A DNA stretch of 64,000 nucleotides from CAWBRT01 sp963791145 (GTDB taxonomy: Bacteria; Acidobacteriota; Terriglobia; Terriglobales; Acidobacteriaceae). A program made the position numbers and the translations under genes. Each line of letters begins with the position of its first letter. The stretch's first letter is position 1. Location: positions 62,001 through 126,000 of the forward strand of contig CAWBRT010000004.1 in the NCBI GenBank assembly GCA_963791145.1. The letters are read 5' to 3'. Of the stretch, positions 24,619 through 34,300 are shown piece by piece. Below the pieces are notes generated by a model. It searched no databases and was not told the origin of the DNA. It saw only the letters and a list, made by a program, of their open reading frames with translations.

Positions 24619-27600
24619 TTGGAATCGCACGTGAGCGGTCCAATACGCGGCAAAGATACACCGGCCGGCGCCTTGGGCACGGAGACCCCACATTCGAAGG
24701 CTTGGCTGCGAACGCGAATCTGTGCCGGCGTCACCAGATCTTGAATGAACACTTCTCCGTCATAGGCGACTTCGTACACTGTTTCAGAGCCGGCCACGGT
24801 AACCTGGGAGCCAAGCGGAAGGGGTTTGCCGTCAGGGCTTCGCAACAGGAGGGTGGCGCCTTTGGTCTCTTCCGTCTTGAAGCGCACCAGCATCCCTGCA
24901 TTGGAATAAGGGACCACCCGGCGTTCTTCCAGATCCATGGCAAGTTGCACCGGAACGTCTTTATCGTCCAGGCGGACGACGTTACCGTCGAACGGCACCA
25001 TTGGGACGATCGCCTTACCCCGCGAGTCGGTCTTCGTGATGTACTGATTGTTGGCATAGACTCTTATGCCCGATTGCCCCGGCACGTCAACCAGGGCGAA
25101 GCTGTTATCGAGCCAACGGGTCACCATCAGTTGGTTTCCGATGAAAGCTATCCCGCCTCTTTCTTCCGTACGTATCTGCGTGGAGGTGGCGGAACGCTCG
25201 GTGTCAAAGGAATAGGTGCCATAGCGGTTTCGTAAATCCAGGCCCGCGGCTATGTCCGTATTGTCGCTGCTGGCCCGCACGCGATAGCCATAACCGTCGC
25301 CATTAGGTACGGACTGCTGAAATTCCATGAAGCCTGATTGGTTCTGGCCGGAGAGCGCAGCGCTGGTCACAATATGGCGCCGATTCTGCAACGGAATGGA
25401 TAAGGTGGCAGCAAATGATACCCCATTCTGCACCGCCGGCGAATAGGTAGCCGAAGTGCCCAGCGTTCCCCAATTCCATAAGCGGATTCCGAAAGAAGCG
25501 GTGCCGGCGTTGAAATGCCGGTAAGGATCGTCGCAGTTCACCGTTCCCTGGCACTGGCGGTTAAGATAACCGACGGCTATGCTGGCGAGCCGCCCGAAGC
25601 TGCGGCCCAGTTGCGCTTGCGCTTGCATCCGTGGCGAGAACTGGCCGGGAAGAAGCCCCAACTGGCGGAAGGTGGGAGTGGCGAACTGTATAGAACCGCC
25701 CATCTGCCAGTTGGTCGTCCGGCGTTGCACCAACCCGTAGACCAACCTGCCCAGGCCGGCATCGCTGTGACTGGCGGCGACATTGGCTGCCACCAAGGCG
25801 AACTTCTTAATTCCCCACATTGAGCCAAATCCGAGGGTCTGACTGACGCCCAGCACCTCACCCCGAAAGTTCACCGTTAGAGAATCGCGTACTCCGTAGC
25901 CATGGGTGCCGGAAACGAATGGAGTATGGTAGCTGTCGGTTACGGTGCCCTCGCCCCAGCGCATGATTCCTGTCTCATAACTGTAAGAACTCACGCCTTT
26001 GCGCAGCAGATTGCTGATGCTTAGATAGCTGCGGGTAATGATCTGCTGGCGGCCCATCATGTCCGTCACTACCATACGCATGTCTCCCTCGGGAGTGATG
26101 ACAGGGATATTCTGTATGGCGAAGGGGCCGGCATCGACCGTTTGCCTCATCATGAGGACGTTGTTCATGTAGATATCTACCGTGGAGGGCTGAGCCGCCT
26201 GGGCCTGCATGGTCGGAAGCGCGAACGGGACGAAGAAGGGCTGTATGGCGAAATTGCGGGCGAATTGTACGCCTGCAAAGTGGACCGACTGTGACCAGGT
26301 GTCGCTTGCGCTGACCGTATCTCCGAGCGTCAGCATCTGCATTTTACCGGGAATCTCCCGCGTGAAACGGGTATCGAGCCGCAGCATGCGAGTGGCGGAG
26401 AGGAAGTCCGTCTTCACCACATCGCTGGACAAAACGCCTAGCGAACTGAACAACTTGGCATCAAAGAGACCTCCCAGTTGCTGGCCGGTGGAGAGGCGGA
26501 GAAACTGCATATCGTGGTTCAACACCAGCCCGAATGGCGGGGGTGTGGGCGTATAGCGCTGCCTCATCCTGTTGTCGATGATCGTCTTGGCCAAGTTTGA
26601 TGGAAGTATTTGTAATGCCAGGGTTTGCTGCTCCTCATCGAAACGGTAATAAACTCCGGATAGGGCATCCAGGGAATAGTAACTCTTGCCTGCAACGGTC
26701 GCGCTCGGCGCCGGCAACTCCGCCAGACGCGCATCGCGTAGTACCTCAGAGGTAACGAGGAATCGCCCATCTCTCGTTTTCAAGGTATTGGCGAATTGAG
26801 CAATTAGTTTTCCGTTCGCCGTAACTGCAGTGAAAATTTCTTCGTATGAGTCCGAGGAGCCGCGCTGGCGTTCAATGCCTGCGGTCTGGATATTGTTTAT
26901 GGCTTGGCGGCCGGATAGCTCGATGTTCCCCTTGGCCGGAAGATCGTGCGCTGGTGGTATTGCGGCTGATGCCTTTGGCGGTACCGCTGCTGCAGGATCG
27001 CCGTGGGCCAGGATCGGTTGAGTACCATGCGGGCGAGCACGGACGTCGATCACCAGACGTGATGGAGCTGTCAGGGGAAAGATCGAGTATTCAGTATTGC
27101 TCTCCATCTCGAATACGACCCGCACTACGGTCTGCTGAAATTGCGCTGCCCTGATCTTGCGCAGCCGCCCGTCGTTTACAGCGAAACTCTTGCCGACTAG
27201 CTCCCGCGCCAGTTTGGCATCTGCGAGGTCTAAAAAGAGGCGGTCGGGATTGGGGAGCCAGCCTTTCTGGAATGTCACATCGTCGTTCAGGTCAAGGACA
27301 ACCCGGGTATGGTCGGGAGCCGAACTGCTGTAGCGAATCCGAATAACCTGGCTTATACCGGCCGGCTTAGATCTGGTCGCAGGCGCAGGATCCAGAGGCT
27401 GTTCACGCAGTTCCGGTATGCCGGAATGGTCAATAGTCGGTTGCAATTGATTAGCAAGTAACGCAGATGACACGGGTGGCATGGGCGTGGATGGTCTGCT
27501 CCCGTTCGGGGGCTCTTGCGCCAATCCCCGCCAGCTAAGACAAACGGCAACGCATGCACTTAACCAGACAAGCTTAGTTCGAGCTCTTGGCCACGTCGGG

Positions 27601-27638
27601 TTTAGTGACCCCCACAATTTGCTCCGACATACCCACAT
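24615..27638 (-). CDS. Fimbrial outer-membrane usher with N-terminal AMIN domain
   Basis: 1007 residues. Signal region (KLVWLSACVAVCLSWRGLAQ), then a Pro-rich linker. Residues of about 95-200 look like an AMIN domain (RIRYSSSAPDHTRVVLDL, GWLPNPDRLFLDLADAK, LTAPSRLVIDVR), a peptidoglycan- or envelope-binding module of amidases and secretins. The rest is a usher: GGLFDAKLFSSLGVLSSD, a plug and barrel region (VDIYMNNVLMMRQTVDAGPF, SYSYETGIMRWGEG) and C-terminal domains ending in GPLTCDSK. It forms the outer-membrane pore that assembles pili. The start ATG 27638 overlaps the chaperone end by 65 bp; TTG 27617 is an alternative. Confidence 0.85.
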   Translation of the reverse strand: MWVCRSKLWGSLNPTWPRARTKLVWLSACVAVCLSWRGLAQEPPNGSRPSTPMPPVSSALLANQLQPTIDHSGIPELREQPLDPAPATRSKPAGISQVIRIRYSSSAPDHTRVVLDLNDDVTFQKGWLPNPDRLFLDLADAKLARELVGKSFAVNDGRLRKIRAAQFQQTVVRVVFEMESNTEYSIFPLTAPSRLVIDVRARPHGTQPILAHGDPAAAVPPKASAAIPPAHDLPAKGNIELSGRQAINNIQTAGIERQRGSSDSYEEIFTAVTANGKLIAQFANTLKTRDGRFLVTSEVLRDARLAELPAPSATVAGKSYYSLDALSGVYYRFDEEQQTLALQILPSNLAKTIIDNRMRQRYTPTPPPFGLVLNHDMQFLRLSTGQQLGGLFDAKLFSSLGVLSSDVVKTDFLSATRMLRLDTRFTREIPGKMQMLTLGDTVSASDTWSQSVHFAGVQFARNFAIQPFFVPFALPTMQAQAAQPSTVDIYMNNVLMMRQTVDAGPFAIQNIPVITPEGDMRMVVTDMMGRQQIITRSYLSISNLLRKGVSSYSYETGIMRWGEGTVTDSYHTPFVSGTHGYGVRDSLTVNFRGEVLGVSQTLGFGSMWGIKKFALVAANVAASHSDAGLGRLVYGLVQRRTTNWQMGGSIQFATPTFRQLGLLPGQFSPRMQAQAQLGRSFGRLASIAVGYLNRQCQGTVNCDDPYRHFNAGTASFGIRLWNWGTLGTSATYSPAVQNGVSFAATLSIPLQNRRHIVTSAALSGQNQSGFMEFQQSVPNGDGYGYRVRASSDNTDIAAGLDLRNRYGTYSFDTERSATSTQIRTEERGGIAFIGNQLMVTRWLDNSFALVDVPGQSGIRVYANNQYITKTDSRGKAIVPMVPFDGNVVRLDDKDVPVQLAMDLEERRVVPYSNAGMLVRFKTEETKGATLLLRSPDGKPLPLGSQVTVAGSETVYEVAYDGEVFIQDLVTPAQIRVRSQAFECGVSVPKAPAGVSLPRIGPLTCDSK

Positions 27639-28347
27639 CCGTTTTCGCCACCACCTTCATCGTTGACTGGCCGACTAAATCCGCAGCTTCGACCTCCCAA
27701 TCGTGTGTCTGTCCCGGAAGCACGTAAACTGGTGCAGACAAACGCTTTGCTGTACTAGTTTTCTCCGCCGGGGATATGCTGAGTTCCCTGATCTGGACGT
27801 GCGCATTTCCCTTGTTGGTGGCAACCAGTTTGAATTTTGCTGGTGCCGATTCCTGGAGCGTCCACTCCACTCTGGGCTTCGCGATCGTCTTGGGTACCGC
27901 AAAGATCGGAATACTGATTCGAAGAATGGTTCGAACCGCCGCTCCATCGCTTGGACCTTCAGCCTTGGGTACCTCTTGCAGGATCAAGCGGTAGGTCAAT
28001 TCCGCTGTTCCGTGATTGGCCGTACGCAGTCCCAGGCGCATGAAGCGCGTTTTGCCCGGCGCCACGGTGAATACCGGAGGATTCAGGATGATGTCGTCCG
28101 TAGGTTTAAGCCCTCCCCGCGTTTCGTCCCCTGTCCAGATGTAGGCCCGGGCCTGAAGCGTGATGGGCACGTCCTCGCTGTTGGCGACTCGCATGACCGC
28201 GTACGGTCTCTCCGCAGCCAGATCAATGCGTACCGGATTGACCGTGAATGAGGCCGCCCAAAGGGCCGCCGGAAGCAGCCATAACAGGCCCAGGACCAGG
28301 CCTGTGCGACGCGATATAAGCCTCGCTGTTTCAATCACTTGGAACAC
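27574..28347 (-). CDS. Periplasmic pilus chaperone (PapD/CsuC-like)
   Basis: 257 residues with signal peptide (GLVLGLLWLLPAALWA). The two Ig-like domains show FTVNPVRIDLAAERPYAVMR, QARAYIWTG, PPVFTVAPGKTRFMRLGLR and TYRLILQEVP, the conserved G1/F1 strand blocks of chaperone/usher chaperones. It completes the fold of SCPU subunits by donor-strand complementation and delivers them to the usher. It lies 10 bases after the subunit gene at 28358 and overlaps the usher gene. Confidence 0.9.
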   Translation of the reverse strand: MFQVIETARLISRRTGLVLGLLWLLPAALWAASFTVNPVRIDLAAERPYAVMRVANSEDVPITLQARAYIWTGDETRGGLKPTDDIILNPPVFTVAPGKTRFMRLGLRTANHGTAELTYRLILQEVPKAEGPSDGAAVRTILRISIPIFAVPKTIAKPRVEWTLQESAPAKFKLVATNKGNAHVQIRELSISPAEKTSTAKRLSAPVYVLPGQTHDWEVEAADLVGQSTMKVVAKTDVGMSEQIVGVTKPDVAKSSN

Positions 28348-28357
28348 GTAGATTCTC

Positions 28358-28870
28358 CTAATAGTTCACCGTTATGACCACCGTGTCGGAATAGCTTCCG
28401 GAGGTTACGTTCTGGCCGGCCGGAATGCTGCCGTAGACGGTCATCGTCTGCGTCTGTCCGGTAGTTAGCTGAGAAACACCGCTCGCGTTGTCCCAGACGG
28501 TCGAGCGCGCGCCGGTGGTATAGAGCTGATAGTTCAACATGCTGGTGCCGTTCGTCATGTTGCGGATCGGAGCGGCATCGGTAGAACCGCTGCCCGCGTT
28601 CAGGCCTTGTCCCAGCAGAATGGTGGCGGTCAGCCCGTTTGTGCACTGAATCTGGAATGTGCCCGATTGCTGCAGCGGCGCGCTGGCATTGGTGTTGATC
28701 GGATCGTAAGCGCCGAAAGACAAAGTGCCTCCGCCGGAGGAGACCAGGCATGTACTGCTAACGGTGGCGTTCACAGTCAGGCTTCCTGTTGCCGTGCCGG
28801 CAAGAACCGCCAGCGGCCACAACAACACGACAACCGCGAAAGCCAGCAGTGCGGCGCGCCATGATTTCAT
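28358..28870 (-). CDS. Spore-coat-U-type pilus subunit
   Basis: ATG at 28870 with GGAGAG upstream (start further left at 28978 is not supported). Signal peptide ALLAFAVVVLLWPLAVLAGT, then the SCPU domain: TGSLTVNATVSSTCLV, GTLSFGAYDPINTNA, IQCTNG and the end VVITVNY. Like CsuA/B of Acinetobacter it should be the major or minor rod subunit of an archaic pilus. First gene of the minus-strand operon. Confidence 0.9.
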   Translation of the reverse strand: MKSWRAALLAFAVVVLLWPLAVLAGTATGSLTVNATVSSTCLVSSGGGTLSFGAYDPINTNASAPLQQSGTFQIQCTNGLTATILLGQGLNAGSGSTDAAPIRNMTNGTSMLNYQLYTTGARSTVWDNASGVSQLTTGQTQTMTVYGSIPAGQNVTSGSYSDTVVITVNY

Positions 28871-29606
28871 GCGGACTCTCCACGGCTGCGGCCAACTGCG
28901 CCGGAGCCAACCTTGCACTGCTTGAATCACCATCCCGGGGGTCGCGTCTCTCCTCTTTGGCGAATGCAAATCTTTCAATCCCCAAATCTTTCAAATCAAA
29001 GACATCTGGGTCGACCGTCTGCGGCGCCCAGCGGTCGTGGGCCTGTACGAACAACGTCAAACTACGGGGCCGATTCACGGCTGAAGACACGGGGGCCGAT
29101 TGCTGCAAGGGGGGAACTTTGGCCGACGCGAAGATGGACGACGGGTCAGCCTAATTCTTGGTGCAACCTCAATTCCAATGCGAAGCCAAGCCAACGGCAA
29201 GCCGTAGGTTCGCGTATAAGTTGTGTATTGTCTCGTTAAATGATTAGAAACGCGGTAGTTAATGCCTATAAGTACTGCCCGGAGAGCAGGTGTCGGAAAC
29301 ATCAAAAAGGCTAACGTCAGAGTTAACCGGAGAGTCTCTAACCAATTTTTCATCAATTCCGCTGGGAACCGTCTCCAGTTTCTAATTAGTCCGGAATTAT
29401 CTGGGTTATTTGCGCCAGAGTTCGTGGCAAAACACAGGCATGCCCCACAAATGTAAAGAAAGTGTGACTTCCGGCTGAAGAAACTGGCAGGTCTGCCGAT
29501 AGGTGCGGAAGCAGGTGTATAGCCCACGTCAGCCCCGCGGCTTATCTCCGCGTAGTGTGCGGGCGGCAAGACCTGCGGCAACAAAAATCAAGACTAGGAG
29601 CGCACA
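28871..29606. promoter_or_regulatory. Divergent control region of the pilus locus
   Basis: 736 bases between the two divergently read subunit genes at 28870 and 29607, so both promoters should lie here. A 12-bp direct repeat CAAATCTTTCAA (28967-28978 and 28983-28994, 16-bp period) could bind a regulator. The part at 29487-29576 is a candidate structured leader (listed separately). No coding frame looks real. Confidence 0.45.
29487..29576 (+). promoter_or_regulatory. Candidate structured 5' leader of the pilus subunit gene
   Basis: GCAGGTCT (29487-29494) and AGACCTGC (29569-29576) pair perfectly and enclose a 74-base loop containing CGCGG/CCGCG, about 30 bases before the subunit start. No known riboswitch (for example GEMM) motif was found. 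It may be an unrecognised leader or simply an inverted repeat. Confidence 0.35.
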
Positions 29607-30125
29607 ATGAAACTATTCAAGAAAATCGCAGTGCTCGTGGCTATCGTCTGCCTGCTGTCATTCGGTGCCTTTGCAAGCAGCACTGCTACCGGAAGCTTGA
29701 CGGTGAACGCCAGCATAACCAACGTTTGCAACGTCGTGTCGAACGGCACCCTGAATTTCGGAACTTACGATCCTGTAGTCACCAATAACACCGTCGACCT
29801 GACCCCTGCGGGCACCACGTTTAAGGTGCAGTGCACGCAAGGAACTAGCGCTACGATTACCATGGGTCAGGGGGCAAATGCCGACACTGGGTCTAGCGAC
29901 GCGGCACCCAAGCGGCGGTTGAACAGCAGCAGTAACTATCTGAACTATCAGCTTTTCAGCGACTCCTCGCGAAATACCCAGTGGAACAACACGGCAGGGA
30001 CAGGTGTTTCACAGACAATGGATGGCACAGCAACGGACTTTACTGTCTGGGGCACAATTCCGGCCGGCCAGAACTCGCCGATGGGAACCTATACGGATAC
30101 CGTGACCATAACCGTGACCTACTAG
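29607..30125 (+). CDS. Spore-coat-U-type pilus subunit
   Basis: 172 residues, ribosome site AGGAG upstream. Signal peptide IAVLVAIVCLLSFGAFAS; the SCPU domain has TGSLTVNASITNVCNV, GTLNFGTYDPVVT, VQCTQG, LNYQLFSDSSRNTQWNNT and ends in TVTITVTY. Divergent from the usher operon, so possibly under separate control. Two Cys, as in the other subunits. Its similarity to the genes at 28358 and 30542 indicates duplication of one ancestral subunit. Confidence 0.9.
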   Translation: MKLFKKIAVLVAIVCLLSFGAFASSTATGSLTVNASITNVCNVVSNGTLNFGTYDPVVTNNTVDLTPAGTTFKVQCTQGTSATITMGQGANADTGSSDAAPKRRLNSSSNYLNYQLFSDSSRNTQWNNTAGTGVSQTMDGTATDFTVWGTIPAGQNSPMGTYTDTVTITVTY

Positions 30126-30238
30126 CGGTAGATGTTTTCGGCCAGTGGACGGTAAGTTCCTCAGTGCGCGCTCCTGGCGCGAGCGGAAAATGAGGCAGCT
30201 TTATAGCGTGCTTCGTTTCCCGCTCGCTCTCTGACCTT

Positions 30239-30413
30239 CATAAAGGGAGCAGCCGCTCCTACCGCGTTCCGCGCGGTTGTCGATCGTGGTGCGCCCCATC
30301 CCTCCGGTGCGCCAGACATCCCGCGCCCCCGAGCCGTACAAGCCTCGGCTCGCAGATCTGCCAACAGGGCAACCCGGTTTCTAGTCACGCCACTAAACCA
30401 TAAAGGGAGCAGC
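30239..30413. repeat. 15-bp direct repeat in a gene-free gap
   Basis: CATAAAGGGAGCAGC occurs at 30239-30253 and 30399-30413 inside the 416-base gap between two pilus subunit genes. The gap looks like old non-coding or repeat-derived sequence; a minus-strand frame there (30161-30415) is not credible. No function seen. Confidence 0.6.
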
Positions 30414-30541
30414 ATCTCCGGCGTTAAGCCTCGCTTGTCTCTCCGGGGTTACAAATCAGATCAGGGACTGTACAATGTTCGCGATTCCAGTACAGGGCAA
30501 GGAAGTTCCTGCCTTGGAGTCTACCCATTATCGAGAGCCGA

Positions 30542-31051
30542 ATGAGAATCCCCCGTTTTCACCGGTTCATTGTGGTCGTTCTGGTCTTCTGCGGCGCCAG
30601 CGCATTTGCCGGCCAGGCGACCGGGACTCTGAGCGTCAGCGCGACTGTGGTCAACACCTGTGCGGTTTTGCCCGGCGGAGGAACCCTGTCTTTCGCCGCC
30701 TATGATCCCGTAAACGCCAACGCTAACGCCCCTCTTACGCAAGTCGGCAGCTTCCAGCTGCAATGCACGACTGGGACCAGCGCGGCCATCCGGCTGAGTC
30801 AAGGAGTGAATGCCGGTGCCGGCTCCACGGAGGCAGCGCCGATCCGCAACATGGCTAACGGCAACAACAGGCTTCAGTACCAGCTCTACACGACCTCGGC
30901 GTACACAACCGTGTGGGACAACGTAAGCGGTGTTGCACAAAACGCGAGTGGCGGCATACAGAAGGTTTCCGTCTATGGCGCGATTCCTCCCGGCCAAATC
31001 GTGAGCGCCGGTAGTTATACCGATCTGGTGGTCATAACCATAAGCTACTAA
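30542..31051 (+). CDS. Spore-coat-U-type pilus subunit
   Basis: 169 residues with signal peptide (FIVVVLVFCGASAFAGQ) and SCPU domain blocks TGTLSVSATVVNTCAV, GTLSFAAYDPVNANA, LQCTTG, LQYQLYTTSAYTTVWDNV and the end VVITISY. Closest by eye to the subunit at 28358. No strong ribosome site was seen. Last gene before the decayed tRNA. Confidence 0.9.
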   Translation: MRIPRFHRFIVVVLVFCGASAFAGQATGTLSVSATVVNTCAVLPGGGTLSFAAYDPVNANANAPLTQVGSFQLQCTTGTSAAIRLSQGVNAGAGSTEAAPIRNMANGNNRLQYQLYTTSAYTTVWDNVSGVAQNASGGIQKVSVYGAIPPGQIVSAGSYTDLVVITISY

Positions 31052-31200
31052 CGACTCGTCGCGAATGTTCTTGCTGGAGCGGGACATGTTGTCAAGCAGG
31101 CATCGACAGATAACCGGCGGTTGCCCTGATTGCACCCATCCGGGCGAGCGAATCCTGCGCGGAAGCTCTTGATACGACTAGGCCAAAAGCACTGCCGGCA

Positions 31201-31247
31201 TCTCCTGACCCAAGCAGTCGGGTGTTTGAATCATTCCAGGGCTGCCA
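31201..31247 (+). pseudogene. Decayed 3' half of tRNA-Arg(CCT)
   Basis: From 31217 to 31247 the sequence matches the intact tRNA at 24004-24034 in 27 of 31 positions, all four differences being transitions, and it ends in CCA. Upstream, TCTCCTGACCC still resembles the anticodon loop and stem. It begins in the anticodon loop, where the 5' copy at 9792 ends, so it is best read as a displaced 3' half left by integration. Confidence 0.75.
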
Positions 31248-31330
31248 TCCCATCTCGCAAAATAGCAAGGTTGCCGATAAAGGTGCGGCTCAGGTAAAGA
31301 ACGCATAGCATTTCTGCTACTAGAAAGGCT

Positions 31331-34300
31331 ATGCTGCACCGTATTTGTATTTGCAACGACTCGATGAGACAAGGCCGAGCAGGACCGATCAATCCTTCGA
31401 GCCAGTCTGAAGCCAGCCCCGTTGGCACGCGCAGCGTGGATGAGGGTCGCATTCCTCCCGCCAGAAGGGTTCGGCGAGTGCAGTTCCGGCTTGCCTGTCT
31501 TGTTCTGGCTTGCGTTTTGCCGGTGTGGATCGCCGCCGGGCTGCTTGTCTATCACAACTATAAGAGCCGCCGCGCCCTTACCGAGCAACACATGCTGGAC
31601 ACCGCGCGGGCGCTCTCGCAGGTGGTTGACCGCGATCTGGCCAACTTGCAGGCGACCTTGGCAGTCCTTGCTACTTCGCCTGCGCTCACCTCAGGCGACA
31701 TGGCCGGCTTTTACCGGCAGGCGAAGGCGGTTCTGCAGACCCACCCGGGCGCCAACATCATCGTTTCTGATGCCACTGGGCAGCAGCTTCTGAATACCGT
31801 TGTCCCATTTGGCACGCCCTTACCCAAGCGCAGCGTCCCGGATCTCGTTCGCCAAGTCTTCGCGGCAGGCAAACCGGCTATTACGAACGTCTATCGAGGA
31901 AAAATCAGTGGACGGTTCCGGGCCGGGGTGGAAATTCCGGTGGTGCGGGACGGCCAAGTCATCTATGACTTGACGATGGCTATTCCTTACGAGCGCTTCA
32001 ACGAAATCCTTTTGCAGCAGCATTTCCCGCAGGAGTGGATTGGAAGAATCTTTGACGCTAATCAAATCATCGTAGCCCGGACTCGTTTGCCGGAGCAGTT
32101 TGTTGGACAGAAAGTCGGCCCCGTTCTAGGGTCAAGGATGAGAGAGCGCGCCGAGGGCTCGGCCGAGGTTGTTAATTTCGAGGGCGTCAAGCTGTTTAAC
32201 AGCTTCAGCCGGTCGGCGACGTCGGGCTGGACTGTGGTGATCGGCGTACCCAAGACCACCATGATGGCAGAGATCTGGCGCTGGCTGGGATGGGCTGTTG
32301 CGAGCGCGGCCCTGCTGTCGTTCTTCGGCATCATGGTGGCTCTGCGCATGGCCCGGCGCATCTCAGGGTCGATCCAGGGGCTGGTTGGCCCGGCAATGGC
32401 GCTGGGACGTGGTGAGCCGTTCGCTATCGAGCGCCTCGATTTGGCTGAAACCAACGAAGTCGGAGAATCCTTAGTCAAGGCCTCGCAATTAATCCAGCAA
32501 CGCGCGGTCGAGCGAGAACGCGCGGAGGCGGCACGCCGCGAGACGGAAGAACTGAAGCGCTTCAACGCCGAACTGGAGCGCAGCGAGGCGGAAGCCCGGG
32601 CGCTTGCCGCGGAGCTGGCCGCCATCATGGACGCCGTTCCGGCCGCCACGCTCATCGCGCATGACCCGGCGTGCCAGCGCATGACGTGCAATCCGGCCGG
32701 TTACAAGCTGCTTCGTCGGCCGCCGGGAAGCAATGTCTCGAAATCCGCATCTGAGGATGAGCGCCCATCAACCTATCGAATCCTGCAAGGCGGCAGGGAA
32801 CTGCCGCAGGACGAGCTGCCAGTACAGTTGGCTGCGGCAACCGGGCGGGAGATGCGCGACTGGGAGCAAACGATCGCTTTCGATGACGGCAGCTCGCGCG
32901 AAATCTTCGGCAATGCAGTTCCGCTGCTTGATTCCGCCGGCAGGCTCCGTGGCGCCGTAGGCGCCTTTATCGACATCACCGAGCTCAAGCAGGCGCAAGC
33001 GGCTATGGCACGGCTTGCGGCCGTGGTGGAGTCATCGGGCGATGCCATCTGGACGCACACGCCCGACGGCATTGTTCGCACCTGGAACGAAGCCGCTACC
33101 CGTCTGTTCGGCTACAGCGCGGAGGAGATGGTCGGCCAGGACACAACCGTGCTGGTTCCAGCCGACCGCAAGGACGAGCTCTTGCAAAACCTGGAACGTG
33201 CCCGGCGCGGTGAGCGGATTCAACAGATGGAGACGGTTCGATTGCGGAAGGGAGGCCTTCCGATCGATGTCTCGCTCAGCGTCTCGCCCATATTGCTGGA
33301 CGGAAAAATCGCCGGCTCAGCCGTGATCGCCCGTGACAGCAGTGAGCAAAAGGCCATGGAACGGGCGCTACGCGGCAGCGAGGAGCGCTTCCAACTGGCC
33401 GTGCGCGCTACCAAGGACCTGATCTGGGATTGGGACTTCCAATCCGGCGGCATCTGGCGCAGCGCGGCCTATTGGACCCATTTCGGCTACGAGCCGCCAC
33501 CGCAGGAACCGGATATACGGGAATGGCTGGACTTCGTTCATCCCGACGACCGGGAGCGTGTAAACACGGTCGTACGAACAGCACTCGAACGGCATGACCG
33601 GTCTTACGAGTACAGCTTCCGAGTCCGCAGGGCTGACGGCTCCTACGCTCCGGCGCTCTGCCGCGCGGCCATTATCCGGGAAGAGTCGGGCAGGCCTATA
33701 CGTGCGGTCGGTGCGATCACGGACCTCAGCGACCGCTTCCAGCTCGAGGAACAGTTGCGCCAGTCGCAGAAGCTGGAAGCGATTGGGCGTCTGGCCGGAG
33801 GGATTGCCCACGATTTCAATAACGTGCTCATGGTGATCAGCAGCTACGCGCAGATGCTGGAGGAGTGCCACGAACCGGATAAGTCGCAGCGTTACCTCGA
33901 GCAGATACAAATGGCCACTGAGCGCGCCGCCAGCCTTACGCAGCAGATGCTGGCCTTCAGCCGCAAGCAAGTGCTGGCGCCCAAGGTGGTCGATCTGAAC
34001 GCGACGGTCGAGCAGACGGCGGCGATGATCAAACGAGTCATCGGAGAAGACATTGAGCTGCTCTTCCGCCCCGGCCGGCCGCTTTGGCCGATCGAGGTCG
34101 ACCCGGGTCAGATTACGCAGGTGCTGCTGAACCTGTGCGTCAACGCGCGCGATGCCATGCCCAATGGCGGCAGGATCACCATCGAGACTCAAAACGTCAC
34201 CGTGGACCAGCAGATGGCGGCCATGTACCCGGGCTTCACGGCGGGCGAACACGCAATGCTCAGCGTGACCGATACCGGCCAGGGCATGACGAAAGAGGTC

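Noticed and set aside
29075..29584. 169-residue minus-strand frame in the pilus control region
   Set aside because: No domain or signal peptide; runs across a structured leader and the divergent promoters.
29461..29606. c-di-GMP (GEMM) riboswitch in front of the pilus subunit
   Set aside because: The conserved GEMM core was looked for and not seen.
30161..30415. 84-residue minus-strand frame between pilus subunits
   Set aside because: Arg/Ala-rich shadow in a repeat-bearing gap, with no ribosome site.
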